Below are positions 8,670 to 18,588 of a stretch of DNA of 64,000 nt, piece by piece. Under the pieces are notes generated by a model. The model saw only the letters and a list, made by a program, of their open reading frames with translations, was not told the DNA's origin and made no database searches. Made by a program: the position numbers and the translations under genes. Source of the DNA: Amphritea sp. 1_MG-2023 (lineage in GTDB: Bacteria > Pseudomonadota > Gammaproteobacteria > Pseudomonadales > Balneatricaceae); NCBI RefSeq assembly GCF_030547545.1, contig NZ_JAUOQE010000006.1:1-64000 (forward strand). The letters run 5' to 3'. Position 1 is the first letter of the stretch. Each line of letters begins with the position of its first letter.

Positions 8670-8933
8670 ATGAAAAAGCTAAAGCATGAAGCTGAACTGG
8701 TAAAAGAGGCCATTCGTATTGGTGGGGTCTATATGCAAAAGCGCGGCGCAGGACAGCTTGAAGCGACCGATAGCGCCAGTAATAAAGTCACCGCCATTTA
8801 CCGTCTCCTGGTACTCGATAAACTCATTCAACCGTTGGCTAAAGGCGATGAAAGCGAGCCTAACATGAAGCATAAACTCGCCCTGTGGATAAGCCGTCAA
8901 CTGCCTAAAGGTCATCCTTTGCTGGAGGAGTAA
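8670..8933 (+). CDS. DUF5062 family small protein
   Basis: Short conserved protein of 87 aa, charged and probably cytoplasmic, beginning MKKLKHEAELVKEAIRIG. The segment IYRLLVLDKLIQPLAKGDESEPNMKHKLALWISRQLP is strongly reminiscent of DUF5062 proteins of marine gammaproteobacteria. I chose the ATG at 8670 because GGAGAG lies just upstream and the family starts here; an upstream in-frame ATG at 8607 gives an extension with no family likeness. Its stop is one base before the next gene, whose ribosome-binding site (GGAGGAG) lies in its last codons, so the two are probably co-translated. Function unknown. Confidence 0.8.
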   Translation: MKKLKHEAELVKEAIRIGGVYMQKRGAGQLEATDSASNKVTAIYRLLVLDKLIQPLAKGDESEPNMKHKLALWISRQLPKGHPLLEE

Positions 8934-8934
8934 T

Positions 8935-9453
8935 ATGAGCACCCCGAGCATCTATCTTGCAGGCCCAGATGTGTTCTGGCCCAATGCCATCGAGCTGGGG
9001 GCGGCGAAAAAAAAGCTGTGTCAGCGATACGGTTTTACGGGGCTATTTCCCCTCGATAACAGCCTTGATCTCTCCTCGCTATCGCCCTATCAAGCAGGAC
9101 TAGCGATTTATCGAGCGAATATTGAACTGATGAATCGCTGTGATTTGATTATCGCTAATATGACCCCTTTTAGAGGCCCGAGCATGGATGTCGGTACGGC
9201 ATTTGAGATGGGTTATCTCACCGCGCTGAACAAACCGGTGTGGGGTTACTCGCTAGATGGACGTCTCTATAGCGATAGAATCGATGGTAGCCTTACCGAT
9301 GCCGAAGGCTTTAGCATTGAGCGTTTTGATATGGCCGATAATCTGATGATGATTGGTGCGTTAGAACAACAAGGCGGATTGATTACAAAGGCGCATAGCG
9401 AAACACTGACGAACCATCTGACACTCTTCGAACAGGTTCTAAAACAACTTTAA
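8935..9453 (+). CDS. Nucleoside 2-deoxyribosyltransferase
   Basis: Enzyme that exchanges nucleobases on 2'-deoxyribonucleosides or cleaves the N-glycosidic bond, a nucleoside salvage activity. The 172-aa product starts IYLAGPDVFWPNA and contains the catalytic block FRGPSMDVGTAFEMGY (near residue 80-95), with the conserved Asp and Glu, followed by ALNKPVWGYS. This is the usual length for the family. It is translationally coupled to the DUF5062 gene (1-bp gap), which suggests a shared role. A hydrolase-type specificity (as in DNPH1-like proteins) cannot be excluded. Confidence 0.9.
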   Translation: MSTPSIYLAGPDVFWPNAIELGAAKKKLCQRYGFTGLFPLDNSLDLSSLSPYQAGLAIYRANIELMNRCDLIIANMTPFRGPSMDVGTAFEMGYLTALNKPVWGYSLDGRLYSDRIDGSLTDAEGFSIERFDMADNLMMIGALEQQGGLITKAHSETLTNHLTLFEQVLKQL

Positions 9454-9517
9454 CGTCGAGCCCATAGCCCGACGAATTGATGCAAATATGGTTCGATTAG
9501 CACGACTAGTCAATCAA

Positions 9518-9543
9518 GCCGACTGCTTGCCAAGGCAGTCGGC
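9518..9543. other. Perfect 9-bp hairpin between convergent genes
   Basis: GCCGACTGC (9518-9526) pairs perfectly with GCAGTCGGC (9535-9543) around an 8-nt loop. It lies between the convergent deoxyribosyltransferase and thiC genes. No T-run on either side, so it is a possible terminator of a non-standard kind. Confidence 0.5.
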
Positions 9544-9575
9544 AGATTAGCGCAGCATCGAAGCGCTCTTCAGTT

Positions 9576-11471
<1,896 letters not shown>

Positions 11472-11546
11472 TTAAGTTTCTTTTTATAAGCGTTGACTCT
11501 CTAAAGTCTGTTACTCATATTGCTAAAATAATCTCGACCTAATGGC

Positions 11547-11951
11547 TCAACGATCGATAACCGAGACCGTTCGATCCAATAATGACTGCTGCAGCGTTAT
11601 CCTCTGAGTGTTGAACAACCACGGCTGTTCGAGCCTCCCGGTTATAAAACCGAAGAGTTGCGGTTTAAGGGAGTGAGATTTGAGGGGGTAAGACTTACTA
11701 GCCGCGGAGCCTAGCGTCACCTCGGGCAGATAAGAGATCATGCGTATTAAAGGAGAAAGTAAACGGGTTTTAAGTCTATTGATGGCGCGATTAAGCCATC
11801 GCACACCGTTATACTGAGTGACGCTAACGAGGCGATCGAGCAATATGATAAAATAGAGCCTGCTCACGGTAGCATACGCTGTTCGGCGATCACCGACACC
11901 CGTCAACAAAGGTGTCATAAGCAGTGCAATGAGAATATTTTTTTCAGGCAT
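11547..11951 (-). CDS. Doubtful 134-codon reading frame in the thiC leader
   Basis: An open frame between the TPP riboswitch and thiC, starting MPEKNILIALLMTPLL and ending DRTVSVIDR. It has no family features I recognise, only a weak GGA upstream of its ATG, and a residue mix (scattered Arg, Leu, Ser) that could come from non-coding DNA. If real, it would be co-regulated with thiC by TPP. If not, the thiC transcript has an unusually long leader of about 650 nt. The remaining bases between the riboswitch and thiC (11457-11546, 11952-12016) show a run of eight A (11987-11994, T on the transcript) and nothing else clear. Confidence 0.2.
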   Translation of the reverse strand: MPEKNILIALLMTPLLTGVGDRRTAYATVSRLYFIILLDRLVSVTQYNGVRWLNRAINRLKTRLLSPLIRMISYLPEVTLGSAASKSYPLKSHSLKPQLFGFITGRLEQPWLFNTQRITLQQSLLDRTVSVIDR

Positions 11952-12016
11952 CTGTACAGATCCAGCTTGTGAGCTAAACCGAGTACAAAAAAAATACAGC
12001 AGGACGGTTTATCTCG

Positions 12017-12101
12017 ATTTCCTACGCCGGTATTAACCGGATCAGGTTCGCGGGTTATTGGACGTCATCGTCCAACTCTCAGCCCCAAGGGCACCCCGAC
12101 A
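12017..12101 (-). promoter_or_regulatory. TPP riboswitch (THI element) upstream of thiC
   Basis: Read on the minus strand, the conserved aptamer parts appear in order: GGGGTGCCC near 12087-12096, GGCTGAGAG at about 12075-12083, a variable stem formed by TTGGACG/CGTCCAA (12056-12075), then GAACCTGATC and GGTTAATACC (12027-12048), and the closing GGCGTAGGAAA. These are the diagnostic thi-box sequences. A T8 stretch lies on the transcript 25 nt after the aptamer (11987-11994) and may be part of a transcription-stop platform. Confidence 0.95.
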
Positions 12102-12112
12102 AGATGGCAACT

Positions 12113-12141
12113 AGTTTATGTGTAAGCTCTAGAGATGTCCA
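12113..12141 (-). promoter_or_regulatory. Probable thiC promoter
   Basis: Minus-strand -35 TGGACA (12136-12141) and -10 TAAACT (12113-12118) are 17 bp apart. Transcription would start near 12106, directly before the first bases of the TPP aptamer, which is where such leaders normally begin. Confidence 0.55.
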
Positions 12142-12261
12142 TCCAACAATCGAAATAGACGTAAGATAGCCTTAAGTGACACGCGCTTTGCAGCACAAGA
12201 AAACGTAAAAATAAGAATTTTTCCTATATTCACTCAACAGCACTTCATTCACTATATATCT

Positions 12262-12414
12262 CAGGAAGATTAATCGTTCAGGATTGAACAGCGGAAGGCC
12301 AAGATAAGCGGATCAGGAAGCATGGATTGCTGGCATGAAGCCTAGGATTAACCGCACGGAGAATGGATGCCATACGAAGAGAGCACTCAAGGGGAACTGA
12401 GTGCTCTTTTTTTT
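12262..12414 (+). ncRNA. CsrB/RsmZ-like regulatory RNA, copy 1
   Basis: About 150 nt with no reading frame but ten GGA triplets (12264, 12281, 12293, 12310, 12316, 12324, 12345, 12358, 12365, 12393), four to five times chance density. Several sit in hairpin loops: GTTCA-GGAT-TGAAC (12277-12290), GCA-TGGAT-TGC (12322-12330) and the GGGGA of the terminator loop. GGA in loops is the binding signature of CsrA/RsmA, and RNAs of this design (CsrB/C, RsmX/Y/Z) sequester that protein. It ends in a perfect terminator. A -10-like TATATA (12253-12258) precedes it without a good -35, as expected for an activator-dependent (GacA/UvrY) promoter. The exact 5' end is inferred. Confidence 0.75.
12380..12414 (+). 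terminator. Intrinsic terminator of the first Csr-type RNA
   Basis: Perfect 10-bp stem AGAGCACTCA / TGAGTGCTCT (12380-12389 and 12398-12407), loop AGGGGAAC, followed by a T-run to 12414. Confidence 0.93.
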
Positions 12415-12477
12415 CGTCTGCAATCATCAGTATCATTCCCTGGATGATGAAATAAGACTTTTTCCTATGGTTCTCAC

Positions 12478-12709
12478 CGCTTGAAGATAGGATACTGTTT
12501 TTGACGGATCGATCGCCTTCAAGGATGAGGGAAAGACAAATTAGGATTGTCGTTTAATGGACTGTTGCTTGGTTATATGATGAAAAGGGATACAAGGATG
12601 TCACGGCAGGGAGCCGAATAGATTTCATCAGCAAATGGATTTATGAATAACCTAAGCATGTAAAAAGATGTAAGAAGAGAGCACTTTACCCAAAGTGCTC
12701 TCTTTTTTT
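12478..12709 (+). ncRNA. CsrB/RsmZ-like regulatory RNA, copy 2
   Basis: Second GGA-rich, frame-less transcript unit directly after the first terminator. GGA occurs at 12490, 12506, 12523, 12530, 12544, 12559, 12588, 12596, 12610 and 12637. CGGC-AGGGA-GCCG (12604-12616) is a textbook CsrA-binding hairpin, and GACAA-ATTAGGA-TTGTC (12535-12551) is another. A long pairing TTGAAG (12481-12486)/CTTCAA (12517-12522) encloses two more. It ends in an 11-bp terminator whose stem core (GAGAGCACT) matches that of copy 1, suggesting an old duplication. The 5' end is a guess: TATGGT (12466-12471) is a poor -10. Confidence 0.7.
12677..12709 (+). terminator. Intrinsic terminator of the second Csr-type RNA
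   Basis: Perfect 11-bp stem GAGAGCACTTT / AAAGTGCTCTC (12677-12687, 12692-12702) around ACCC, followed by seven T. The A-rich side could also serve the convergent minus-strand glycosyltransferase transcript weakly. Confidence 0.93.
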
Positions 12710-12776
12710 ATGCCTGCCATAGTGCTAAAACCTGGCAAACCGTGATGAAAGAACGAACGAGTGGTATATCCGCGAA

Positions 12777-13796
12777 TCAAACATCTTGCCATAAGCTTTG
12801 CGCCAACTGTGCCGCGCTGCGCTTGCAGCCTTCAGCGATCCAACCCGCCAATGACGCCGCCACATCGGGATACACGATGGCTTTAGGTGAAGGCTGACGG
12901 GTCCAACGATAAAATTGCTCCGCGGTAAGCTCATTAAAGACGTCTGCAAGCCTTAAACTCTTCAGTATGGCTGCATTCGACTGTTGCTCAGGCTGCCCAG
13001 ATAAAGGCTTGGTGAGCAGTTTTTTACCACTTTGCAGCACCTCACTGGATAACCCAAAACCACTGTTAGCGATGACTCCTTCACAACTCGCCTGCGCGCG
13101 ACGAAAGGCTTCACGAGATAACGGCCGCCATAACAGATGACCTTCATCTTCAGGCTGATCGATATCGCTATAAATATGAAACGTATAATCATGCAACGGT
13201 GCTAGCCAGCGGCGGATCTGTGCCCGCGTTTCAAAGGGCAAGTACACTAAAATCATGCCCTCTTGCTGAGTAATTGGATAGGGCTGAGGCTCGATCAGCG
13301 GTGGTAGAATAGGTCCATCGAAGTGATGCCAATGTAACCCTATACTCTGCTGCACCGGCGCAAAAAAGTAAATCATTGGCATCATGATGCGCCCAACCTT
13401 AGGCCCTGGGAGTGGATACCTAAAGGCATATTGATGAGCAATACCGATACAGGGCTTATTCTGTAACTTGGCGGCCCAAGCGGAAATGGGTTCGAAATCA
13501 CTGATAATCAGATCATATTCCTGCAGATCCAGCGACCGAATATCTTTTATGAGTTGCACTAGGTTATTGTGTTTCAAACTCGCCCAACGATCTATGACTC
13601 CATCGCGGACGATAAACGTTAGCCCTCGGCGCAGTTGATAATCCCCAAAAGGCTCCATATTAAAAAGCTTATCGGCTGAGCGGCCACTGAATAAAAAGTC
13701 GACCTCAACGCCCGCTTGCTGCAACGCAGGTGCCATCACTCGCGCTCGCGTTATATGGCCATTGCCGGTCGCCTGTACAGCGTAAAGAATTTTCAT
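12777..13796 (-). CDS. MJ1255/VC2487-type glycosyltransferase family protein
   Basis: Predicted GT-B fold glycosyltransferase of 339 aa. It begins MKILYAVQATGNGHITRARVMAP, the GNGHxxRA motif shared with UDP-sugar transferases of the MurG/UGT type. A C-terminal donor-binding half contains ANSGFGLSSEVLQSGKKLLTKPLSGQPEQQSNA. The matching gene in Vibrio is VC2487. The acceptor is unknown; a lipid or polyprenol acceptor is suggested by the adjacent PAP2 phosphatase 35 bp upstream, with which it probably forms an operon. That linkage is inference. Confidence 0.82.
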   Translation of the reverse strand: MKILYAVQATGNGHITRARVMAPALQQAGVEVDFLFSGRSADKLFNMEPFGDYQLRRGLTFIVRDGVIDRWASLKHNNLVQLIKDIRSLDLQEYDLIISDFEPISAWAAKLQNKPCIGIAHQYAFRYPLPGPKVGRIMMPMIYFFAPVQQSIGLHWHHFDGPILPPLIEPQPYPITQQEGMILVYLPFETRAQIRRWLAPLHDYTFHIYSDIDQPEDEGHLLWRPLSREAFRRAQASCEGVIANSGFGLSSEVLQSGKKLLTKPLSGQPEQQSNAAILKSLRLADVFNELTAEQFYRWTRQPSPKAIVYPDVAASLAGWIAEGCKRSAAQLAQSLWQDV

Positions 13797-13830
13797 GACA
13801 GATCACCCACACGATTGATTAATAGCGAGA

Positions 13831-14364
13831 TTAAAACAACTCAAGCAGATTTAAGCCGATCACCGCAGAGAGCAATCCCAACAGCGCACCGGCAATAATA
13901 TCGCTAGGATAATGTACGCCCAAAAACACACGCGCCAAGGCAATCAATGCGGCTAAGGTATAAGCAGGCAACATGAATGCTGGGTAATAAACACTGAGCA
14001 GCGTTGCAAACACAAATGCAGCAGCCGCATGACCCGATGGCAAGCTAAATTTATCGGCAGGCGTAATTTGAGGCGTCACATCAGCGAAACGATCACAGGG
14101 GCGATCCCGTTTAATCAGTTGCTTGAGCAGCAGGTAGACAGGCAGTTCAATCGTGAATACTAGCAATCCGGCGAGTAAAAATTCAGCCCCATTGATCGGT
14201 TCTAGCCAACCGATCAATAAGCCCATCATCAGATAAAGCCCTCCATCCCCCAACTTGGAAATGAAGCGACTGATGATCGGCATCACCGGTAACCGGCAAG
14301 TGCTAAAACAGAGGTAGTACAGTGTCGTATCGTAAGCGACTATACGCTGCTGTAATGCATTCAT
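13831..14364 (-). CDS. PAP2-family lipid phosphatase
   Basis: Integral membrane phosphatase of the type 2 phosphatidic acid phosphatase family (177 aa), likely acting on a lipid phosphate or undecaprenyl pyrophosphate on the outer face of the inner membrane. All three active-site motifs are intact: KxxxxxxRP (K81, R88, P89), PSGH (109-112) and RxxxxxHxxxD (R145, H151, D155). Hydrophobic helices lie around residues 40-55, 60-82, 113-128 and 130-150, and near the C-terminus. Substrate cannot be assigned. Confidence 0.88.
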   Translation of the reverse strand: MNALQQRIVAYDTTLYYLCFSTCRLPVMPIISRFISKLGDGGLYLMMGLLIGWLEPINGAEFLLAGLLVFTIELPVYLLLKQLIKRDRPCDRFADVTPQITPADKFSLPSGHAAAAFVFATLLSVYYPAFMLPAYTLAALIALARVFLGVHYPSDIIAGALLGLLSAVIGLNLLELF

Positions 14365-14436
14365 ACTTCTAGACCCAATGTTTGCTGTTTGACAACATTT
14401 TCGGTCAAAAACTATGACAAAGTAGTGAACAACTAT

Positions 14437-16734
14437 TTAAGCTTCAGTGACAGCTTCAGTGACAGCCTCGGTGCGTGAGGCCGAATTCTCTGACTGCGTA
14501 ATCTGGGACAACAGTTTGGCAGTAATTAATTGCGGCTTGAGCGGCCGACTAAACAAATAACCTTGCGCATGCTCACACTTTAGATTGACGAGGGTTTGAT
14601 ATTCTTCACGGGTCTCCACCCCTTCCACAATGACATCCATATTTAGGGCACTGCCCATCTGCAGCGATGCTTTAACGATCTGCAAACTTGAATGGTCATG
14701 CGTGATCCCTTGAATAAACCCTTGATCGAGCTTAAGTTTCAGCACCGGCAACTCTTTCAGGTAGAGTAACGATGAAAAGCCCGTACCAAAATCATCAATT
14801 GAGAAACATACGCCTTGATGGGTCAGCTTGCTCATGGTCTCTTTCGCCTGCGTTAAATCGCCGAGAAAAACCGACTCGGTAATTTCAAGCTCAAGCTTTT
14901 CTGCAGGAAAGCCGCTCTGTTCAAGCGTATTTAATACTTTACTGGCAAAATCGGATTCAACGAACTGTTTCACCGAGACATTGACGGCTATGCGCTGAAA
15001 CACCAACCCTTGCGCTAGCCATACGCAACCCTGCTGACAAGCCAGCTGTAGCACCCGATCACCGAGGGTAACAATCAGCCCCTCTTGCTCAGCCAAGAGG
15101 ATAAATTTATCCGGCGGAATATTCCCCATCTGCGGATGCTGCCAGCGAGCCAGCGCCTCAAAGCCAACCACTTCATCCTTAAGTAACGCCATTTGCGGCT
15201 GATATTCCAGATAAAATTGATCCGATGATAGCGCCTCGGCTAAGGCAAAAACCAACTGCTGATTCTCATAGAGCTGATCACTCATCTCCGATGCATAAAA
15301 CAAATAACTGCCGGCATTTTTCTTTTTTGCTTCATGTAACGCGAGATCCGCCTGTTCCAGCAAGCGCAGAGGATCATCAAGCTCAGCGGTTTGAATCGAT
15401 ATACCCGCCGTTGCCGTTAAGGCAAAACTCTGATCGCCAGAAACGATCGGCAAACTCATTTCAGCGATTAAACGATCGGCAAAATGGCTCAGGGACAGAC
15501 GGTCCGCTGATTGCCTCAACACGACGGCAAATTCATCACCGCCATTACGCGATAAGACGGACCCGCCACTCAAACGCGCCTGCAATCGCTCACTCGTCCG
15601 TCGTAAAACATAATCGCCTATTTTCTGACCATAAAATTCATTGATCAAACTAAAGTTATCCAAGCCCAGTAAGATGACACAGGTGGTTTGCGCTTCAGTG
15701 CAGGGTAAGCGCGTGTATTCGGCTAAGGTTTCGGTCATAAACTGACGATTATAAGTCCCCGTTAATTCATCATGATAGGCAAGAAAGCTCACCTCTTTTT
15801 GAATTTCTTTACGATAGGAGACTTCACGTTTAAGTGAACGGTTCCACAACAGAAGCATCAGCAATAACACGACCGTCAAGCCAAAGCCGATGAATAACAG
15901 CCACTGCTTCAAGGTTTCTATATCAATCCGTTGACTGTCTTCTGGGTGTAGCCAACGATCATCGATACTCTGTTTCTGTTGTGTCGTTATATTAGCCAAC
16001 CCTTTATCTAACAGCTCAATCAGTATCGGCTGATCATTTCGCGCAGCCAAGGCGATGTGATAATCCAGCCCTACATTACCCACGATGCTGATATTATCAA
16101 TACCCTCTTTCACCGAATATAGGTAGCCGGCAGAGGCTGAAGCCCCAACCCCCTCTACCGCCCCTGCGGCAAGTAAATTGAAGGCTTCTCGTAGGGTGTC
16201 GACTTCGACTAGATTAACCTTGGGGTGCTGATCACGAATATAACTGACTAATGCGCTACCTCGTGGCACGGCAAAACGTTGCTGATTAAAATCCGCCATC
16301 TTCGCCCAACGAAAGTGATCTTTTTGAGCGAATATTTTATTCGAAAGCTGTGCGTACTCACGGGTAAAGTTTAGATAGTGGCGGCGCTCTTTAGTCTCAC
16401 TCGCAGCAAACACGATATCAATAGAACGCGCTTGTGCGGCGTTAAGCAATGCCGCATAGCTATCAAATAGCTGATATTGAAAATCCGCGGCTAAGGCTTC
16501 ATCGATCAGCCGCAGATAATCCATCGCCAAGCCATCAACACGGTTATCGTTAACACGATTTGATAGATAGGGTGGAACCTCGACTACTCCTACTCGAATG
16601 GATCCGCGATGTTGCGCCAACCAATGAGATTCATCCTCAGTCAGGTTGATAGCGGCAACAGCTGACGACGATAGCAGCAAGAGAAAAAATGAGCACAACA
16701 ACGAGGCAGATTTAGATATCACAACAACCCGCAA
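14437..16734 (-). CDS. Membrane sensor with SBP domain and GGDEF-EAL output
   Basis: Cyclic-di-GMP enzyme of 765 aa. A signal peptide (about 1-28) is followed by a periplasmic type-3 solute-binding domain (about 35-265, starting LAQHRGSIRVGVVEVPPY), one transmembrane helix (about 275-296), a GGDEF domain with an intact RNGGDEF site, and an EAL domain with EALARWQ, TESVF, DDFGTG and VEGVE. Both catalytic sites look usable. It may sense an amino acid-like ligand. The frame opens with TTG at 16734; a GTG four codons later is an equally likely start since neither has a clear ribosome-binding site. The last residues are a TEAV repeat made by 12-bp tandem units. Confidence 0.9.
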   Translation of the reverse strand: MRVVVISKSASLLCSFFLLLLSSSAVAAINLTEDESHWLAQHRGSIRVGVVEVPPYLSNRVNDNRVDGLAMDYLRLIDEALAADFQYQLFDSYAALLNAAQARSIDIVFAASETKERRHYLNFTREYAQLSNKIFAQKDHFRWAKMADFNQQRFAVPRGSALVSYIRDQHPKVNLVEVDTLREAFNLLAAGAVEGVGASASAGYLYSVKEGIDNISIVGNVGLDYHIALAARNDQPILIELLDKGLANITTQQKQSIDDRWLHPEDSQRIDIETLKQWLLFIGFGLTVVLLLMLLLWNRSLKREVSYRKEIQKEVSFLAYHDELTGTYNRQFMTETLAEYTRLPCTEAQTTCVILLGLDNFSLINEFYGQKIGDYVLRRTSERLQARLSGGSVLSRNGGDEFAVVLRQSADRLSLSHFADRLIAEMSLPIVSGDQSFALTATAGISIQTAELDDPLRLLEQADLALHEAKKKNAGSYLFYASEMSDQLYENQQLVFALAEALSSDQFYLEYQPQMALLKDEVVGFEALARWQHPQMGNIPPDKFILLAEQEGLIVTLGDRVLQLACQQGCVWLAQGLVFQRIAVNVSVKQFVESDFASKVLNTLEQSGFPAEKLELEITESVFLGDLTQAKETMSKLTHQGVCFSIDDFGTGFSSLLYLKELPVLKLKLDQGFIQGITHDHSSLQIVKASLQMGSALNMDVIVEGVETREEYQTLVNLKCEHAQGYLFSRPLKPQLITAKLLSQITQSENSASRTEAVTEAVTEA

Positions 16735-16777
16735 CTAGATGATTAACCATTGATGATTATCTGCAGCATAAGCACAC

Positions 16778-17686
16778 CTATGCCGTCAGCCAGTCGGCGA
16801 TAACAGTCGCCAATTTACGCGGTGCCGTCAGAGGCATCATGTGCCTTTCACCCGGCACTACCACCAACTCGATCGGCTGTTCGGCCTCAAACACAACTCG
16901 GCGAGCATAGCCGATCGATAAGACTTCATCTTCATCGCCCTGCACAATCGCAAGTTTAAAGGGATAACGCTTTTGCATGATACCCGCTTTACGACTAAAC
17001 AGGCTGGCAAGGGTCTTAAACGGATAATCCAGCACCAGCATCGGGTCTTGATTGATTAACCGCCCTGCGGGATGCCCTGCCAACAACTGATCATAATCGA
17101 CCAATAACGACAGCGGTAATCTGACTGATGGAAACAACATTGCACTCCCCCAAGTCCACTGCCAACCCAGCAGATGTAACAAGTCTGGTGGAACTTCTGT
17201 TGTTAAAAGCGTGCCACATACGACTTTACTGATCCGCTCATCCTGCTCTGCCGCCGCAACCGCTAACAGAGCGCCGATCGAGTAGCCGTAAATATAATAG
17301 GGGCCTTGATAACGCTGTTCGAGGGCATCAATAACCTCAGAAACACTCGCCTGTACGCTTTCAACCGAATACACACCGCGTTCACCACCGGAATAGCCAT
17401 GCCCAGGCGGATCGATGGCGACAACATTAAAGCCTCGATCCGATAGATTGCTGAGCATCTCTGCGTACAGCTCGGCATAGGTACCAATACCGGGCAGGAA
17501 TAACAACACAGGTGCATCCAACTGATGCTCGTAAATCTCACAGTGGAGCGGCAATTCACCGATATGAACAGTCTCTCGGCGGGCTAAAAAAGGCTGACTA
17601 CCTAGAGCGCGCTGCAAGTCTTCTCGCGTTGGACTAGTTTCACCACCGGTTGGGGTTGGCTTTAGAAGAGGTTCGATGATTCCCAT
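16778..17686 (-). CDS. Alpha/beta hydrolase, monoacylglycerol lipase-like
   Basis: Serine hydrolase of about 302 aa with the nucleophile elbow GYSIGAL (near residue 140), the acid in VQGDEDEVL (near 257) and the histidine in GERHMMPL (near 282). The N-terminal IDPPGHGYSGGERG and the overall layout suggest the serine aminopeptidase S33/lysophospholipase group. I chose the ATG that overlaps the mutM stop (TGATG, 17684-17688), with GGAG 11 nt upstream; a GTG four codons earlier (17698) is possible. Tight overlap implies co-translation with mutM, though no functional link is obvious. Substrate unknown. Confidence 0.82.
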   Translation of the reverse strand: MGIIEPLLKPTPTGGETSPTREDLQRALGSQPFLARRETVHIGELPLHCEIYEHQLDAPVLLFLPGIGTYAELYAEMLSNLSDRGFNVVAIDPPGHGYSGGERGVYSVESVQASVSEVIDALEQRYQGPYYIYGYSIGALLAVAAAEQDERISKVVCGTLLTTEVPPDLLHLLGWQWTWGSAMLFPSVRLPLSLLVDYDQLLAGHPAGRLINQDPMLVLDYPFKTLASLFSRKAGIMQKRYPFKLAIVQGDEDEVLSIGYARRVVFEAEQPIELVVVPGERHMMPLTAPRKLATVIADWLTA

Positions 17687-18498
17687 CAATGCTGACACTC
17701 CGAACAGTAAACTGTGGATCGCTGACCGAGACGAATCTCTTTCAACGTTGATTTACAGTGACAACATAACTCGCCACCACGACCATACACGTTCAGTTGT
17801 TGCTTAAAATACCCAGGCTTTCCATCACCACCGACAAAATCTTTCAGGGTGGTGCCCCCTTGCTCGATGGCACGCGCTAACACTAATTTTATTTCATCCA
17901 CCAGCCGATTCAATCTCGCAGCAGCGATATGACCCGCGGCACGTTTAGGGTGAATGCCCGCACGAAACAGCGCTTCATTAGCATAAATATTCCCGACGCC
18001 GACCACCACCTGACTATTCATAATAAATTGTTTAATGGCTTGTTTTCGTCCAGCACAACGTTGCTGTAAATATTCTGCCGAAAAATCATCACTCAATGGT
18101 TCTGGTCCCAACTTCTCTAATAATGCATGGGTCTCGCCTTGCGGCTGCCACAAGACAGAACCAAATCGTCTCGGATCGGTTAACCGTAACGCCTGACCAC
18201 TATCGAGCAACAGATCGACATGATCATGATAAGCCGCAGGTTGATCGGCATTCACCATATAGAGACTACCAGACATCCCTAAATGAATCATTATCGCACC
18301 ACCGGTCAGGTTTATTAAAAGGTATTTACCTCGCCGTGTAACTGAATTGATACGATGATTAACAACCCACTCCGCCAATTGTGATGGAATAGGCCAACGT
18401 AATTTTGGCTGACGCACCGTTAAGGCCGTAATTGTATGACCCCCAAGATGAGGCTCAATGCCTCGACGGGTCGTTTCAACTTCAGGTAGCTCAGGCAT
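17686..18498 (-). CDS. mutM: Formamidopyrimidine-DNA glycosylase (Fpg)
   Basis: Base-excision repair enzyme that removes 8-oxoguanine and formamidopyrimidines and nicks the abasic site. The product begins [18 protein letters not shown]: the proline after Met and the following Glu are catalytic, so the ATG at 18498 must be the start even though the frame extends two codons further. The C-terminal zinc finger C-x2-C...C-x2-C (CCHCKSTL...VYCSECQ) closes the 270-aa protein. [14 protein letters not shown] is the helix-two-turn-helix. It lies downstream of the rpmG terminator, so it needs its own promoter in 18499-18542, which I could not define. Confidence 0.97.
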   Translation of the reverse strand: MPELPEVETTRRGIEPHLGGHTITALTVRQPKLRWPIPSQLAEWVVNHRINSVTRRGKYLLINLTGGAIMIHLGMSGSLYMVNADQPAAYHDHVDLLLDSGQALRLTDPRRFGSVLWQPQGETHALLEKLGPEPLSDDFSAEYLQQRCAGRKQAIKQFIMNSQVVVGVGNIYANEALFRAGIHPKRAAGHIAAARLNRLVDEIKLVLARAIEQGGTTLKDFVGGDGKPGYFKQQLNVYGRGGELCCHCKSTLKEIRLGQRSTVYCSECQH

Positions 18499-18542
18499 AC
18501 TCAATCAACTTCAAATTAATCGGTGATGATTTATTCAGGCAC

Positions 18543-18571
18543 AAAAAAACCCGGACCAGCCGGGTTTTTTT
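18543..18571. terminator. Intrinsic terminator of rpmB-rpmG
   Basis: CCCGG / CCGGG stem (550-554, 560-564 of kilobase 18) flanked by seven A on one side and seven T on the other, so it works on either strand. It follows the rpmG stop on the minus strand by 18 bp. Confidence 0.92.
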
Positions 18572-18588
18572 CAGCGCTAAGATTATTA

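Noticed and set aside
12121-12138. TGTAAG half-site as a GacA box
   Set aside because: Only the left arm matches; the expected CTTACA arm is completely absent.
12725-12949. 74-codon minus-strand frame overlapping the glycosyltransferase gene
   Set aside because: It is in another frame over the conserved C-terminus of the glycosyltransferase; no independent support.
15225-15644. 139-codon plus-strand frame inside the GGDEF-EAL gene
   Set aside because: It is antisense to a strongly conserved coding domain, and its composition (His, Arg, Ser, Pro) is that of a shadow frame.
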